Below are positions 1-8,542 of a stretch of 64,000 nucleotides of DNA, in pieces. The translations under genes were made by a program, and so were the position numbers. The DNA comes from Thalassotalea litorea (GTDB taxonomy: Bacteria; Pseudomonadota; Gammaproteobacteria; Enterobacterales; Alteromonadaceae). Below the pieces are notes generated by a model, which worked only from the letters and a program-made list of their open reading frames with translations, ran no database searches and had not been told where the DNA came from. The stretch spans positions 248,001 through 312,000 of the forward strand of contig NZ_VCBC01000005.1 of NCBI RefSeq assembly GCF_005843925.1, in the 5' to 3' direction. Numbering within the stretch: the stretch's first letter is position 1; every line of letters begins with the position of its first letter.

Positions 1-58
1 CTTCGAGTACACAATCGAAGATTGTTTCGGGTACGCGACACAAAACGTCGCTTCGAGT
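1..58. repeat. Cluster of short inverted and direct repeats
   Basis: CTTCGA (1-6) is mirrored by TCGAAG (15-20), and GCGAC (35-39) by GTCGC (47-51). The octamer CTTCGAGT occurs at both 1-8 and 51-58. No coding sequence covers the stretch and the window edge cuts it, so its full extent is unknown. The rest of 59-226 shows nothing recognisable. Confidence 0.4.
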
Positions 59-226
59 TAAAAACAAAAAACCTGAGTCATTCCCTGACACTACAAGGAA
101 TCTATCACTATAAGACTGAACCGCGGCTATGTGTCACTAGCTTCCCGTTAGCAATTGCTAATATACAATGAATTTGGAGTGTTAACGCCATAGTCTCTTG
201 TTAGGAGTATGTTGAACTAAAGCCTA

Positions 227-778
227 TCAGATTTGAGTAACCTCTGGTTTTAGAAATAAGCCTAGAATGCTCCCGAAAAGTTTTTTATACATAGATTCTA
301 TTTCAATTTTAGTAATCGCACCGCCAAATATTAGCATCTCAAGATTTTCGCCTGGCTCCTTAACTGTGAAGCCGGAAGATAAAAACCCATTATTTTCATA
401 AAAAGCTTTACGTTTTACTCGTTGTTTATAATTACTTGCTTCATCCTCTATAACCTCAATATTTAAAACAATCCTTTTACCTGAGTGTAAGCTTTTTAAG
501 GAATCAAGCACTTGACTACCAAACCCTTTTGAGCGGTTAAACTCTGCAATTGCAAGAGACTGAATAAAAACAATATCTTCATATTCGGTTATATGAATAA
601 GGCCAATCCAAACATTTTCAGAATACAAAGCACTAAGCCCAATTTTTCCATTTCTTAGCTTATATTTGAGCAACCATTTAGGTACTTTCCTCGCTTCAGG
701 GAATGCTTCCTTATAAAGGTCTATTACCTCAATATAATTAGCGTTATTGCTATTTACAGGATAGAAAGTGATGTTCAT
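227..778 (-). CDS. GNAT family N-acetyltransferase
   Basis: Predicted cytoplasmic acyl-CoA-dependent N-acetyltransferase of 183 residues; the acceptor cannot be inferred. The central part has the GNAT layout: a strand ending in the segment FIQSLAIAEFNRSKGFGSQV (the acetyl-CoA pyrophosphate loop, around residues 72-91), then a strand with NIEV and the late FYENNGF segment typical of the last helix-strand pair. The first 40 residues are also like other GNATs. No good Shine-Dalgarno sequence precedes the ATG. The gene stands alone with geneless flanks on both sides and is AT-rich compared with the block to its right, which fits an accessory gene. Confidence 0.8.
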   Translation of the reverse strand: MNITFYPVNSNNANYIEVIDLYKEAFPEARKVPKWLLKYKLRNGKIGLSALYSENVWIGLIHITEYEDIVFIQSLAIAEFNRSKGFGSQVLDSLKSLHSGKRIVLNIEVIEDEASNYKQRVKRKAFYENNGFLSSGFTVKEPGENLEMLIFGGAITKIEIESMYKKLFGSILGLFLKPEVTQI

Positions 779-1128
779 AAGGAATACTCATAAGCGTTTA
801 CTATGTAGACGGAATAGTAATTTACGCCTATTAAGGCACAATAAAATACCAGAAAAAGTTTAAATATCAATTGGTTAAAATTTCCACTTCGCTAATATTT
901 CAGTACCTTGCAGATATTATTTAGCCAAGCGATATAAAGTATTTTCTTTAAATTCATTGGGTTAGTTGATGTTTCGACAAACTTGTGGGTTACAGTGACT
1001 TGTTAGCAATATCCGTTTTTGCGAACGATGAATGACTGTAGAGCGCTCATTCAGCCTCTGGCTATTCATTTAAATTGCAAGGTTACTACGACCGACGAAA
1101 CGTGCCAAACTCCTACTATTCATAATAT
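779..1128. other. Geneless stretch between two minus-strand genes
   Basis: About 350 AT-rich bases with no open frame of convincing length on either strand. It presumably holds the promoter of the GNAT gene. No clear terminator, tRNA or insertion sequence was seen. Confidence 0.5.
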
Positions 1129-1506
1129 TTAATTTAACCGGTGAGCTTTTTGAACTTTAAGATCTACGTAAAGTAATATGATTGCACTACCTGATAATAT
1201 CAGAACGAATAAATGGGTAATTAAAGGACGAGAATCTTGTATAAAAACTGTGGCCACTTCACCAACAAAAATGGCTATTAACTCTAAACCAGCCAATAAA
1301 TATGCCCAGCCAAATTTTCTCTTTAACCCCTGCACTATTGCAATGTTTAATGCTATCAATGCGATAGAAATAGGTGTAAAAAAATAAAAATCATTAATGC
1401 TTGCTTGTTCTGTTACTAGCCCTACGACCCCTGCGATATGTCCTATAGTAGTCGCCAGAATGATTAATAAAGTTAAGAGGCTAAATCCTAATACAATGTT
1501 TCTCAT
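1129..1506 (-). CDS. Small integral membrane protein, four TM segments
   Basis: A 125-residue hydrophobic protein with four predicted membrane helices (about residues 5-30, 42-60, 68-90 and 96-115), separated by short polar loops and ending in a basic tail. I do not recognise the family. An AAAGGAA ribosome site lies just upstream; a second ATG four bases further upstream is possible, but the one used here gives the usual short amino end. It sits alone between the GNAT gene and the sigma factor gene; nothing in the context indicates a function. Confidence 0.65.
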   Translation of the reverse strand: MRNIVLGFSLLTLLIILATTIGHIAGVVGLVTEQASINDFYFFTPISIALIALNIAIVQGLKRKFGWAYLLAGLELIAIFVGEVATVFIQDSRPLITHLFVLILSGSAIILLYVDLKVQKAHRLN

Positions 1507-1593
1507 TCATTATTCCTTTAGTTTAAGTTCGTTATATGAACTGTTCCAAGTGCCGTATTACTTTGTTTATAGACATTAACCTTTTCAATGAGT

Positions 1594-1627
1594 TAACGTC
1601 AAATTGCAATCGAATTTAACGACGTTA
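1594..1627. repeat. Bulged hairpin between sigma factor gene and membrane protein gene
   Basis: TAACGTC (1594-1600) pairs with GACGTTA (1621-1627), and AAATT (1601-1605) with AATTT (1613-1617). This leaves a 7-base loop and a one-sided AAC bulge. It lies just past the stop of the sigma factor gene but has no T run, so it is not a classical terminator. Confidence 0.5.
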
Positions 1628-1636
1628 CCGGGTTAA

Positions 1637-2236
1637 TCAACAAGGCTTATCACAACCTTTGGGCTTTTCGTGCCATTCCATCATATTGCCTTGTGCATCT
1701 AACTCAAACTGGCAACAGCGGTTAAACAGGCCGCGGAGTAATTCACGGCTTTTCTGGGTACGGGATTTTAAGGTGGAATATGCAATGCCATGTTGCTCGG
1801 CATAATCTTTTTGGCTTTGACCATGCAAATCGATGGCGGTGAGGATATCTCTCGATTCTTGCGGTAAGGCTTCGATGAAGGGTTCAAGGCAGTCTTCAAG
1901 GCCTGTGAGCGGGCTCTCCAACGTTTTTGAGTCAGCATTAGCGAAAGAATCGAGCAGGTTTTCGTCTATCCCTGTGATAACTACCTTGTTCTCTCTGCCC
2001 TGTTTACGGTAATAATCAATAATAGTGTGGTTAGCAATTTGAAACAGCCAGGGTTTAATTTTTGATATATCGTTAAGAGTGGATATTTGCTGATAACTTT
2101 TTAGAAGAATGTCCTGGAGTAAATCGTCAACCTGATTAGGATCTGAGATTTTGCGATGCAAAAATCGCTTTAATTGCTCGCTAAACTGATTCCAGATGGT
2201 GACAATATCATTACGGATTTCTGTCTTAGCTGGCAT
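1637..2236 (-). CDS. sigZ: ECF RNA polymerase sigma factor, SigZ type
   Basis: A 199-residue sigma-70 family factor expected to redirect RNA polymerase. Region 2 is visible at about residues 10-85, with the DDLLQDILLK and KPWLFQIANH segments. Region 4 is visible at about residues 115-170, with the helix-turn-helix around YAEQHGIAYSTLKSRTQKSR. The carboxyl end carries paired cysteines and a final GCDKPC, as in SigZ proteins. The open frame extends 54 codons further upstream, but that extension overlaps the neighbouring gene and has no family similarity, so the start at MPAKTE is chosen. No anti-sigma gene is adjacent; the gene upstream on the same strand is a secreted protein 22 bases away and may be co-transcribed. 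Confidence 0.88.
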   Translation of the reverse strand: MPAKTEIRNDIVTIWNQFSEQLKRFLHRKISDPNQVDDLLQDILLKSYQQISTLNDISKIKPWLFQIANHTIIDYYRKQGRENKVVITGIDENLLDSFANADSKTLESPLTGLEDCLEPFIEALPQESRDILTAIDLHGQSQKDYAEQHGIAYSTLKSRTQKSRELLRGLFNRCCQFELDAQGNMMEWHEKPKGCDKPC

Positions 2237-2258
2237 TTCATTACCTAAGAAGATTAAT

Positions 2259-2912
2259 CTAGTCTTTTGCAACCCATGGCGATATGACAATCGGCGGCTG
2301 GCTAAACTGCAATGCCATTTCTGACGATGTTTGCCCTTCATCGATTGCCAGAGTGCACTGCAGTTGTTCGCAATTAAGTGCCTCTTGCAACGTCTCATCG
2401 ATATACGACAGGCTGTTGTCGTTGACCAATTTAAAGTTTAATCCCTGCACATCCGGCATCATAAACCAGAGAAAGCCGCCAAACTCATCCATTAGGGTTT
2501 GCATTTGTTCACGATACGCAGACAACTCAGCAAAACTAAATGCGGTTTTGCTGACATCTTTGACCTGAATTTGCATTTGCAGCGTACAATTTTGTCTAGG
2601 ATCTTCTAAGTTGACCCGTAAAATCGCAAATCTGTCATAAAGCTTTTTATCAAAGGGAATGATTAGTTTTCCGTCATCGCCGGTATCAGCAGGCATCTCC
2701 GAAATTCCTGGACCAAAAAAGAATGCGTCTTCGATGGCACAGCGCTCACGATTATATGAATCAACCAGATAAAACCCCATGGTTATCTGATCCAACTCGT
2801 TTTCTTCTATCACCTCAAGGCGCTGATAAAAACCCTTATATTCGAGATCCACTGCCTGCGCATGAATACTTGCAAGGGCCAACAATAGCGAGGTGGTAAG
2901 TTTTTTTATCAT
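2259..2912 (-). CDS. Secreted protein of unknown function (DUF2987-like)
   Basis: A 217-residue protein with a clear Sec signal peptide (positively charged MIKK, hydrophobic core, cleavage near AQA/VD at about residue 20), so probably periplasmic. The mature part starts LEYKGFYQRL and has two cysteine-containing segments (CAIED and NCTLQ) that could form a disulfide. It resembles the Alteromonadales family I remember as DUF2987, but that assignment is from memory. It is directly upstream of the SigZ-type gene on the same strand with 22 bases between stop and start, so one transcript is likely. Function unknown. Confidence 0.7.
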   Translation of the reverse strand: MIKKLTTSLLLALASIHAQAVDLEYKGFYQRLEVIEENELDQITMGFYLVDSYNRERCAIEDAFFFGPGISEMPADTGDDGKLIIPFDKKLYDRFAILRVNLEDPRQNCTLQMQIQVKDVSKTAFSFAELSAYREQMQTLMDEFGGFLWFMMPDVQGLNFKLVNDNSLSYIDETLQEALNCEQLQCTLAIDEGQTSSEMALQFSQPPIVISPWVAKD

Positions 2913-3042
2913 GACAAGATAGGCCTGTTAATTTTAAATGTTGTGTTCATTGGATTATCGCCACTATAGCGGTTGCAGTTTTTACCTTAGTGCCTCAGTG
3001 AGCAATCTAAACGGAGAAATCCAGATTGCCCAGAAATAGATT

Positions 3043-3876
3043 CTAAGCTTTAAAATACCGTTGATTTTGACGCAACATGGTATGGATCTCAACGATATAA
3101 TCGATGCCCCGCTGTGAGTATGGCAATAACCCGGTTGCCAACACATCCGCTTGCAACGGCAAATCATTTTCGCGTAACTGGCCACGAATAGAGCGGAACA
3201 TATCATAAGCATAATGACTGTTAAGATTGTGAAAATAGAACCTTAACATTTGCTGAACACTGTCGAATGTCGCCACTTCATGACGGGCACCATGATCCCG
3301 GCCTTTTGGGATCATTCCACAATTGCGTTTAAAACACCAAAGGCCGAAAAAATTCAAGCCTTGCTGGGCAAACCTCGAACTGCCCCAGGCAGATTCGTTC
3401 GCCGCTTGCACCATAACCAGTTCCATTGGGATTTGATCAACGCGCAATAATAATTGCTCAAATAATTCGTTCAGATCGCCGCGGGTCTGAAGATTATAGG
3501 CTTCAACCATTTCCGCGATAAACTCTTTTTGCGGCAAAGATAGCGACTGATTGCGCAGGTATTGATTCTGGCTATCGAGCACTTTTTCGCGAAGTGCAAG
3601 CAAGCGCTGGTTTTCAGCGATAATTGCAGGTCGTAGGAAATCGAAAAACTGTTGCTTACGTACCGTGACATCAGCAATGCTGGCAAAATCTGGAATATCC
3701 ACATCGTGATAACGAACTACTTGCGATTGTGCAGGCACATTGCTTGGCTTTTGACTGTCAGCACCGGTTTCAGTTAATGCAGATTGTTGTGACCAGAAAT
3801 ACACTGGCTGAGCCATCATATACACTGCAACGCTGGCAATTATAAGTAAACTTAGCTTTTTCATAGGAGTATTCAT
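3043..3876 (-). CDS. bax: Bax-like glucosaminidase domain protein
   Basis: A 277-residue membrane-anchored or secreted protein of the Bax family, with a GH73-type glucosaminidase domain that would cleave N-acetylglucosaminyl bonds in peptidoglycan. Residues 8-24 are a hydrophobic anchor or signal. The domain occupies about residues 130-275; VQAANESAWGSSRFAQQG contains the glutamate expected to be the general acid, followed by NFFGLWC and a late LLPYSQRG motif characteristic of Bax. The start codon overlaps the stop of the upstream membrane protein gene (TGATG), implying translational coupling. A second in-frame ATG four codons later is possible. Confidence 0.88.
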   Translation of the reverse strand: MNTPMKKLSLLIIASVAVYMMAQPVYFWSQQSALTETGADSQKPSNVPAQSQVVRYHDVDIPDFASIADVTVRKQQFFDFLRPAIIAENQRLLALREKVLDSQNQYLRNQSLSLPQKEFIAEMVEAYNLQTRGDLNELFEQLLLRVDQIPMELVMVQAANESAWGSSRFAQQGLNFFGLWCFKRNCGMIPKGRDHGARHEVATFDSVQQMLRFYFHNLNSHYAYDMFRSIRGQLRENDLPLQADVLATGLLPYSQRGIDYIVEIHTMLRQNQRYFKA

Positions 3877-4667
3877 CAGGCTGAAAAGAAACTTTCGCCT
3901 GTCCCCTCGGCATTATCGTCTAGCACCTGCATACGAACACCAAATATTTGGCGATACAAAATGCCTTTCACATAATAAAAGAATGGAGCAATCCAACTCA
4001 GACCTAATACCGCAATCACAGCGGCAGGAATAACGCCAAAATTTTGAGCCGCAATGACTACGATAAATGCCAAAGGCAGAAATATCGCCATCACAAAAAG
4101 ATAGACCTGGAAAATTTTAAGCCATTGAAAACGAGTCGCCTTTAACGACAGGATAATTGCTTGATTTGGACTCAGGTTCTTCTCAGCCACTAACGGGCCG
4201 GTGAATGACAACGCAACCGCGAGATAAATGCCAGGTACCAACAAAAGCATTAAACCCAAGTTCGTTAGACACATTACAATTAAGCTGGCTAATGCAATAA
4301 AAGCACTTTTGCGTAAGAAGGAGAATATCATTGCAGGCTTTGCTTGCATGCCGATGGCAAAGGAAATCCCCATCATCTCTAGCCCAACAATAAGGGGAGA
4401 CAATAAGGTGGTGACAATCATATTCAGACCTGAGAATATTTTTTGATCGGCCATTACGGCATCAATGCCGCCCATTGTCTCAGCGAAAGCCATCATCAAC
4501 ACCATAGTTGCCGCCATAATGATCATTACAGCAAGCATTATGGCTTGTCTATTGGCCTGGGTGAGCTTCCAAGCTTCTTTGATAATTCCCGCGACATCAA
4601 TCTTATAGTCGCCAGAAACGGCTTTTTCCGGGGTGCCGCCAATTTGGATATAGCGCTTTTCGTTCAT
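3876..4667 (-). CDS. Integral membrane protein, BPSS1780/YciC-like
   Basis: A 263-residue inner-membrane protein with a short soluble amino end (about 30 residues) and some six hydrophobic segments. The segment LLLVPGIYLAVALSFTGPLV and the following LSPNQAIILSLKAT motif are typical of the uncharacterised family that includes BPSS1780 and E. coli YciC-type proteins. It probably has a structural or envelope role; no catalytic residues are visible. Its stop codon overlaps the start of the bax-like gene, so the two are likely made together. Confidence 0.7.
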   Translation of the reverse strand: MNEKRYIQIGGTPEKAVSGDYKIDVAGIIKEAWKLTQANRQAIMLAVMIIMAATMVLMMAFAETMGGIDAVMADQKIFSGLNMIVTTLLSPLIVGLEMMGISFAIGMQAKPAMIFSFLRKSAFIALASLIVMCLTNLGLMLLLVPGIYLAVALSFTGPLVAEKNLSPNQAIILSLKATRFQWLKIFQVYLFVMAIFLPLAFIVVIAAQNFGVIPAAVIAVLGLSWIAPFFYYVKGILYRQIFGVRMQVLDDNAEGTGESFFSA

Positions 4668-4840
4668 TCAGCTTTATTGTTTACGAATAAATTTTTGGCG
4701 ATTATACAGCAAACTTTAGCAAAACTCACCTCAAGGCCACCCGACAAGTTTGTAATTAAATGTAATATCGAGGGTTTTTCCGTGTAAGTCATCGTGATGG
4801 AAGGCAAAACATCGTGTTCGGTCATTGCAAATGTTAGTGA

Positions 4841-5476
4841 TTACAGCTGCCAGATAATCCGCAGGGCCAGCAGAATCAATACCACACCCATCACACGTTC
4901 AATTAGGTAGCGTTGGTTTTGCAGTCTTTGCTGATATTTTTTAATGGTAAACAACCAGGACACAAGGCAAAACCAGGCAGCCGTCGCCAACATCATATAA
5001 AAACCATAGGACGCCTGTACCCAAAGAGGAGTTGTTACGGAAACGACGACCGAAAACAACGCAACGAAAAACAAAGTTGCTTTTATGTTTAATCCATTGA
5101 CCACAAACCCTAAGGCAAATGCTCGCCATTTTGATTGGTGAGCGATGGACGCTTTCGCATCAACCTGTACCAATTCACCATCACTTGATTTAGCCGTCAG
5201 ACCGCCCCACCCCAAATACGCCAGATAACCCGCCGCAATAATACTTAACCCGCGGATATATTCAGGATTAGAAGCAATAATTAAACCGATTCCCAACAAG
5301 GAATATGTCACATGCAAACCAATGCCAGCACCCACACCAAGGCTGGTTAATAGGGCAAACTGACGGCCACGGGTTAGGCTTTGCTTTAGGACAATCGCAA
5401 AATCTGGCCCTGGGCTTGCGACCGCTAAAAAATGCACCACAGCAATGGTGAGAAATTCTTGCCAATATAAAGACAT
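4841..5476 (-). CDS. LysE/RhtB family amino-acid exporter
   Basis: A 211-residue inner-membrane exporter with six hydrophobic segments, the full length of the RhtB/LysE family. The amino end carries the family signature ASPGPDFAIVLKQSLTRGR (residues 19-37), and the fifth segment contains the GFVVNGLNIKATLFFVALFS pattern in which LysE proteins normally have NPK. The substrate (an amino acid such as homoserine, threonine or another) cannot be read from sequence. It lies 8 bases downstream of the DUF1415-type gene on the same strand, so both are probably one operon. Confidence 0.88.
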   Translation of the reverse strand: MSLYWQEFLTIAVVHFLAVASPGPDFAIVLKQSLTRGRQFALLTSLGVGAGIGLHVTYSLLGIGLIIASNPEYIRGLSIIAAGYLAYLGWGGLTAKSSDGELVQVDAKASIAHQSKWRAFALGFVVNGLNIKATLFFVALFSVVVSVTTPLWVQASYGFYMMLATAAWFCLVSWLFTIKKYQQRLQNQRYLIERVMGVVLILLALRIIWQL

Positions 5477-5484
5477 ATCAAGTT

Positions 5485-6045
5485 TTATGGTTTGTTTTTA
5501 TTGCTTGGATGAATAGATGCTAAATAGTCGATAAAAAATTGTCGACCTTTTTGTTCACACAATTCAATATTGCGCTCAGGGATGGCTTCTGGATCTGGAT
5601 GAGCACTAACCGCGCGAGTCATCGACTCTTCCCTGAGGATATGCAAAATTGGCCAGGGAGCTCGATTGGTATAGTTTGATACATCCTCAGCGCTGGTATC
5701 AGCAAAACAATAATCGGGATGAAAACTGGCGATTTGAAATACCCCTTCAAGCTTGGTCATTTTTAGCCACTGCTGGGCCAGGTCTAACAAATCCAGATAA
5801 TCATCAAAAAAGGCGTAACCATCCGCCAAAATCACTAATGTGGTTTCCACGTCCGGATGATTTTGAAGATACTGTAATTCTTCCGCTAACAGAGTTAACG
5901 CTTTCTCGTCATCTAAATCCTGCCCTACTTGGTAGCGTACAGTATTGTTAATCACTTCTTTTTTAGCAAAAGGACAGAAATTAAGGCCGACAACCAGGTC
6001 GTTCACCCATTTTTGGCATTGTTCAACGATGAGTTTTTCGTTCAT
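5485..6045 (-). CDS. DUF1415 family protein
   Basis: A 186-residue soluble protein matching the conserved DUF1415 pattern: the amino-terminal VNDLVVGLNFCPFAK segment, a central ILADGYAFFDDYLDLLD block, FQIASFHPDYCFADT, and NRAPWPILHILREESMTRAV. Cysteine and histidine residues in these conserved blocks could bind metal, but no activity is established to my knowledge. It is the first gene of a probable two-gene unit with the LysE-type exporter; its promoter must lie in the 146-base divergent gap shared with the plus-strand gene at 6192. Confidence 0.85.
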   Translation of the reverse strand: MNEKLIVEQCQKWVNDLVVGLNFCPFAKKEVINNTVRYQVGQDLDDEKALTLLAEELQYLQNHPDVETTLVILADGYAFFDDYLDLLDLAQQWLKMTKLEGVFQIASFHPDYCFADTSAEDVSNYTNRAPWPILHILREESMTRAVSAHPDPEAIPERNIELCEQKGRQFFIDYLASIHPSNKNKP

Positions 6046-6191
6046 AAGGAAAGGTTTTAAAGAGATATAGGCGAGATTATAACACTAGGCCATGACAAAC
6101 CTGTATAAAAAGCGTGATTAACACGGTTGTTATTTCTGTTCAGGTACGGGTAATATGGAGGTACAAATAAAATAACAAGAGAGTCATTACA

Positions 6192-6686
6192 GTGTATCGC
6201 CTCATTGCCAGTTTGTCCGACAAACTCATGTTCACTGTTAGCTGTTTGCTAGGAATGCAGATACCGGCATTTATTAATGCCTATCAGCAACGCCTGGCCG
6301 GACATCTTGATGAAGCTCACCTGCAACTGCAAAACTTTCAGTCTATTGCCGATAAATATCATCAAGGTGATATCTCGCAATTGCTATCTGCCTATCGTGC
6401 TAGCGCGGATCCCGGGATCAATGCCAGTGCCGAATTAGTGCTAAACCTGATTGACCGAATCGCGCTACTTACCAGTCATTTGGCCAACCTTACTCAGGGA
6501 GATTATGTCCATCAGGTGTATTATTTTCTGACCGGCATGGACTCAGCTATTGCCAAAGCCACACTGCATGACTTTCAACTCGCGCTGCCCATGCAGGCAA
6601 GCGCCCTTGCAACCGGTCTAATGCTCGCCATTGTGTCAACATTTGTGTTCAGCCAAACCTTAGGGAAATTTTCCCCGCAAAGTTAA
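6192..6686 (+). CDS. DUF2937-like membrane protein
   Basis: A 164-residue protein starting with GTG, preceded by a GAGAG ribosome site. A hydrophobic segment near residues 12-28 is followed by a helical periplasmic or coiled region with QQRLAGHLDEAHLQLQNFQ, and a second membrane segment lies near the end (about residues 134-153). This two-helix layout and the QRLxGHLxEA motif fit the DUF2937 family of Alteromonadales and Vibrionales as I remember it. Function unknown. It is 68 bases upstream of the oxidoreductase operon but unrelated to it by sequence. Confidence 0.7.
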   Translation: MYRLIASLSDKLMFTVSCLLGMQIPAFINAYQQRLAGHLDEAHLQLQNFQSIADKYHQGDISQLLSAYRASADPGINASAELVLNLIDRIALLTSHLANLTQGDYVHQVYYFLTGMDSAIAKATLHDFQLALPMQASALATGLMLAIVSTFVFSQTLGKFSPQS

Positions 6687-6754
6687 AATAGGAAACAACT
6701 GATTATATTGTGTACAGTTAATGTATCGGATCACAATAATGATCAGGGTTAACT

Positions 6755-8542
6755 TTGAAAAAGACCGACGTTAATCACTACCAACATTACTTAAACGTTG
6801 TTGATTGCCAACAAGCCTGCCCCGCACACACTCCTGTGCCTGAATATATTCGTCTGATCACGCAAAAGCGTTTTGGCGATGCCTATATGTTGAACTGGCA
6901 ATCGAATGTATTTCCGGGCATTCTCGGCCGGGTCTGCGATCGTCCTTGTGAGCCGGCATGTCGTCGTACCCGAGTCGAAGACAAAGCCGTTGCTATCTGT
7001 CGCTTGAAACGTGTTACCGCAGATTATAAAGAGGATATCCGCGAGCGCCTGCCCAAAGCACCGAAACAGACCAACGGTAAACGCATTGCTCTGATTGGTG
7101 CGGGCCCCGCGTCTTTAACTGTTGCCAGAGATCTGCTGCCGCTAGGTTATCAAATTGATCTGTTTGAGCGCGACAGTAAGGCCGGTGGCATGATGCGCAG
7201 CCAAATTCCACAGTTTCGATTACCCCACCAAGTGTTAGATGAAGAGCTGGATTACATTCTCGATATGGGGGTCAATACCCACTTTGATCATCCAATCAAA
7301 AGCCTTGAATCCCTATTGAGTCAGGATTACCACGCCATTTTTATCGGTACCGGTGCGCCAAAAGGCAGACATTTGCACCTGCCAGGTTTTGATGATTGCA
7401 AAGACGACATAAACATTGGTATCGACTGGCTCAGTGGTGTCAGTTTTGGCCACATAACCCAAGCCCCAAAACGGGTCGTGGTGCTTGGCGGAGGCAATAC
7501 CGCGATGGATTGCTGTCGCACGGCCAAGCGTTTGGGAGCAACGGACGTAAAGGTTTTGGTGCGTTCCAGCTTTGAAGCGATGAAAGCGTCTCCGTGGGAA
7601 AAAGAAGATGCGATAGCAGAAGCCATCGAGATCCTTGCGGATCATAGCCCTCTCAAATATCAACGTAGCGAAGACGGTCATATGCGGGTTTCTTTTGAGA
7701 AGGTTATCTCCAGTTATGACAAATCCAACAATCGAACTTTAACCAAAACTGGCGAGACTCTCGATATCGACTGCGATCTGGTTTTGGTGGCAATCGGTCA
7801 GGATACCAGTTTTCCGTGGATTGAACGGCATATTGGTTTAAAATTTAATGACTGGTCGCAACCAGTCCTGAATAAAGCAACGCTGCAATCCACCCTGCCC
7901 CAAGTGTTTTTTGGTGGCGACAGCGCCTTCGGCCCAGAAAATATTATCACTGCCGTTGCCCACGGCCATAAAGCAGCAATTTCCATTGATTTATATTGTC
8001 AGGGCAAGGATCCTGAAAACCGTCCCGATAGCGATTTTAATTTGATTAGTCAGAAAATGGGCATGCATGAATGGCGTTATGATAATCAGATTGAACATCA
8101 TCAACGCCGAAATGTGCCCCATATTGATTGGCAGCAGGCGAGCCAGGAACTGGCTACGGAAGTCGAACTAGGCTTTGATGAGAAATTGGCACTTAAAGAA
8201 GCCCAACGTTGTTTAAACTGTGACATTCAAACGGTGTTTAGCGAATCCAAATGTATCGAATGCTCCGCCTGTGAAGATATTTGCCCCTTAGATTGCATTA
8301 ATTTTATTGACGACATTCCCCAATCGGGTGATCCCGAAACGCTGCTAAAAGGTAAGCTTCGTGTAGAAAAAGCCCATTCTGAACAGGATTATTTTATCTC
8401 TGACAAACTCAATACCGGCCATATCATGGTCAAAGATGAAGACGTCTGTGTGCATTGTGGTTTGTGCGCTGAACGTTGCCCTACAGGGGCCTGGGATATG
8501 CAAAAACTGATCTTGAGTAATATTGAGGCGACCATCAAATGA
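6755..8542 (+). CDS. GltD-like FAD/NAD(P) oxidoreductase with FeS domains
   Basis: A 595-residue electron-transfer flavoprotein expected to pass electrons between NAD(P)H and iron-sulfur clusters for the two downstream 2-oxoacid oxidoreductase subunits. Domain order: an amino-terminal cysteine cluster (C18, C22, C61, C65, C69) as in glutamate synthase small subunits, an FAD-binding GAGPAS at 115-120, a second dinucleotide fold with VVLGGGNTAMD near residue 245, and two ferredoxin-type clusters (C500/503/506/510 and C565/568/571/575). The start is TTG: no ATG is available after the in-frame stop at 6740, and AGGG lies 7 bases upstream. The stop overlaps the next start by four bases. Confidence 0.9.
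   Translation: MKKTDVNHYQHYLNVVDCQQACPAHTPVPEYIRLITQKRFGDAYMLNWQSNVFPGILGRVCDRPCEPACRRTRVEDKAVAICRLKRVTADYKEDIRERLPKAPKQTNGKRIALIGAGPASLTVARDLLPLGYQIDLFERDSKAGGMMRSQIPQFRLPHQVLDEELDYILDMGVNTHFDHPIKSLESLLSQDYHAIFIGTGAPKGRHLHLPGFDDCKDDINIGIDWLSGVSFGHITQAPKRVVVLGGGNTAMDCCRTAKRLGATDVKVLVRSSFEAMKASPWEKEDAIAEAIEILADHSPLKYQRSEDGHMRVSFEKVISSYDKSNNRTLTKTGETLDIDCDLVLVAIGQDTSFPWIERHIGLKFNDWSQPVLNKATLQSTLPQVFFGGDSAFGPENIITAVAHGHKAAISIDLYCQGKDPENRPDSDFNLISQKMGMHEWRYDNQIEHHQRRNVPHIDWQQASQELATEVELGFDEKLALKEAQRCLNCDIQTVFSESKCIECSACEDICPLDCINFIDDIPQSGDPETLLKGKLRVEKAHSEQDYFISDKLNTGHIMVKDEDVCVHCGLCAERCPTGAWDMQKLILSNIEATIK

Noticed and set aside
178..208. GTTAAC and TTGTTAGG motifs near the GNAT gene as a possible attC site
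   Set aside because: The boxes are too close together and the arms do not pair; not comparable to the candidate at 12225-12326.
2237..2398. 54-residue amino-terminal extension of the SigZ-type factor
   Set aside because: It overlaps the upstream gene, has no sigma-factor similarity, and a proper start exists at 2236.
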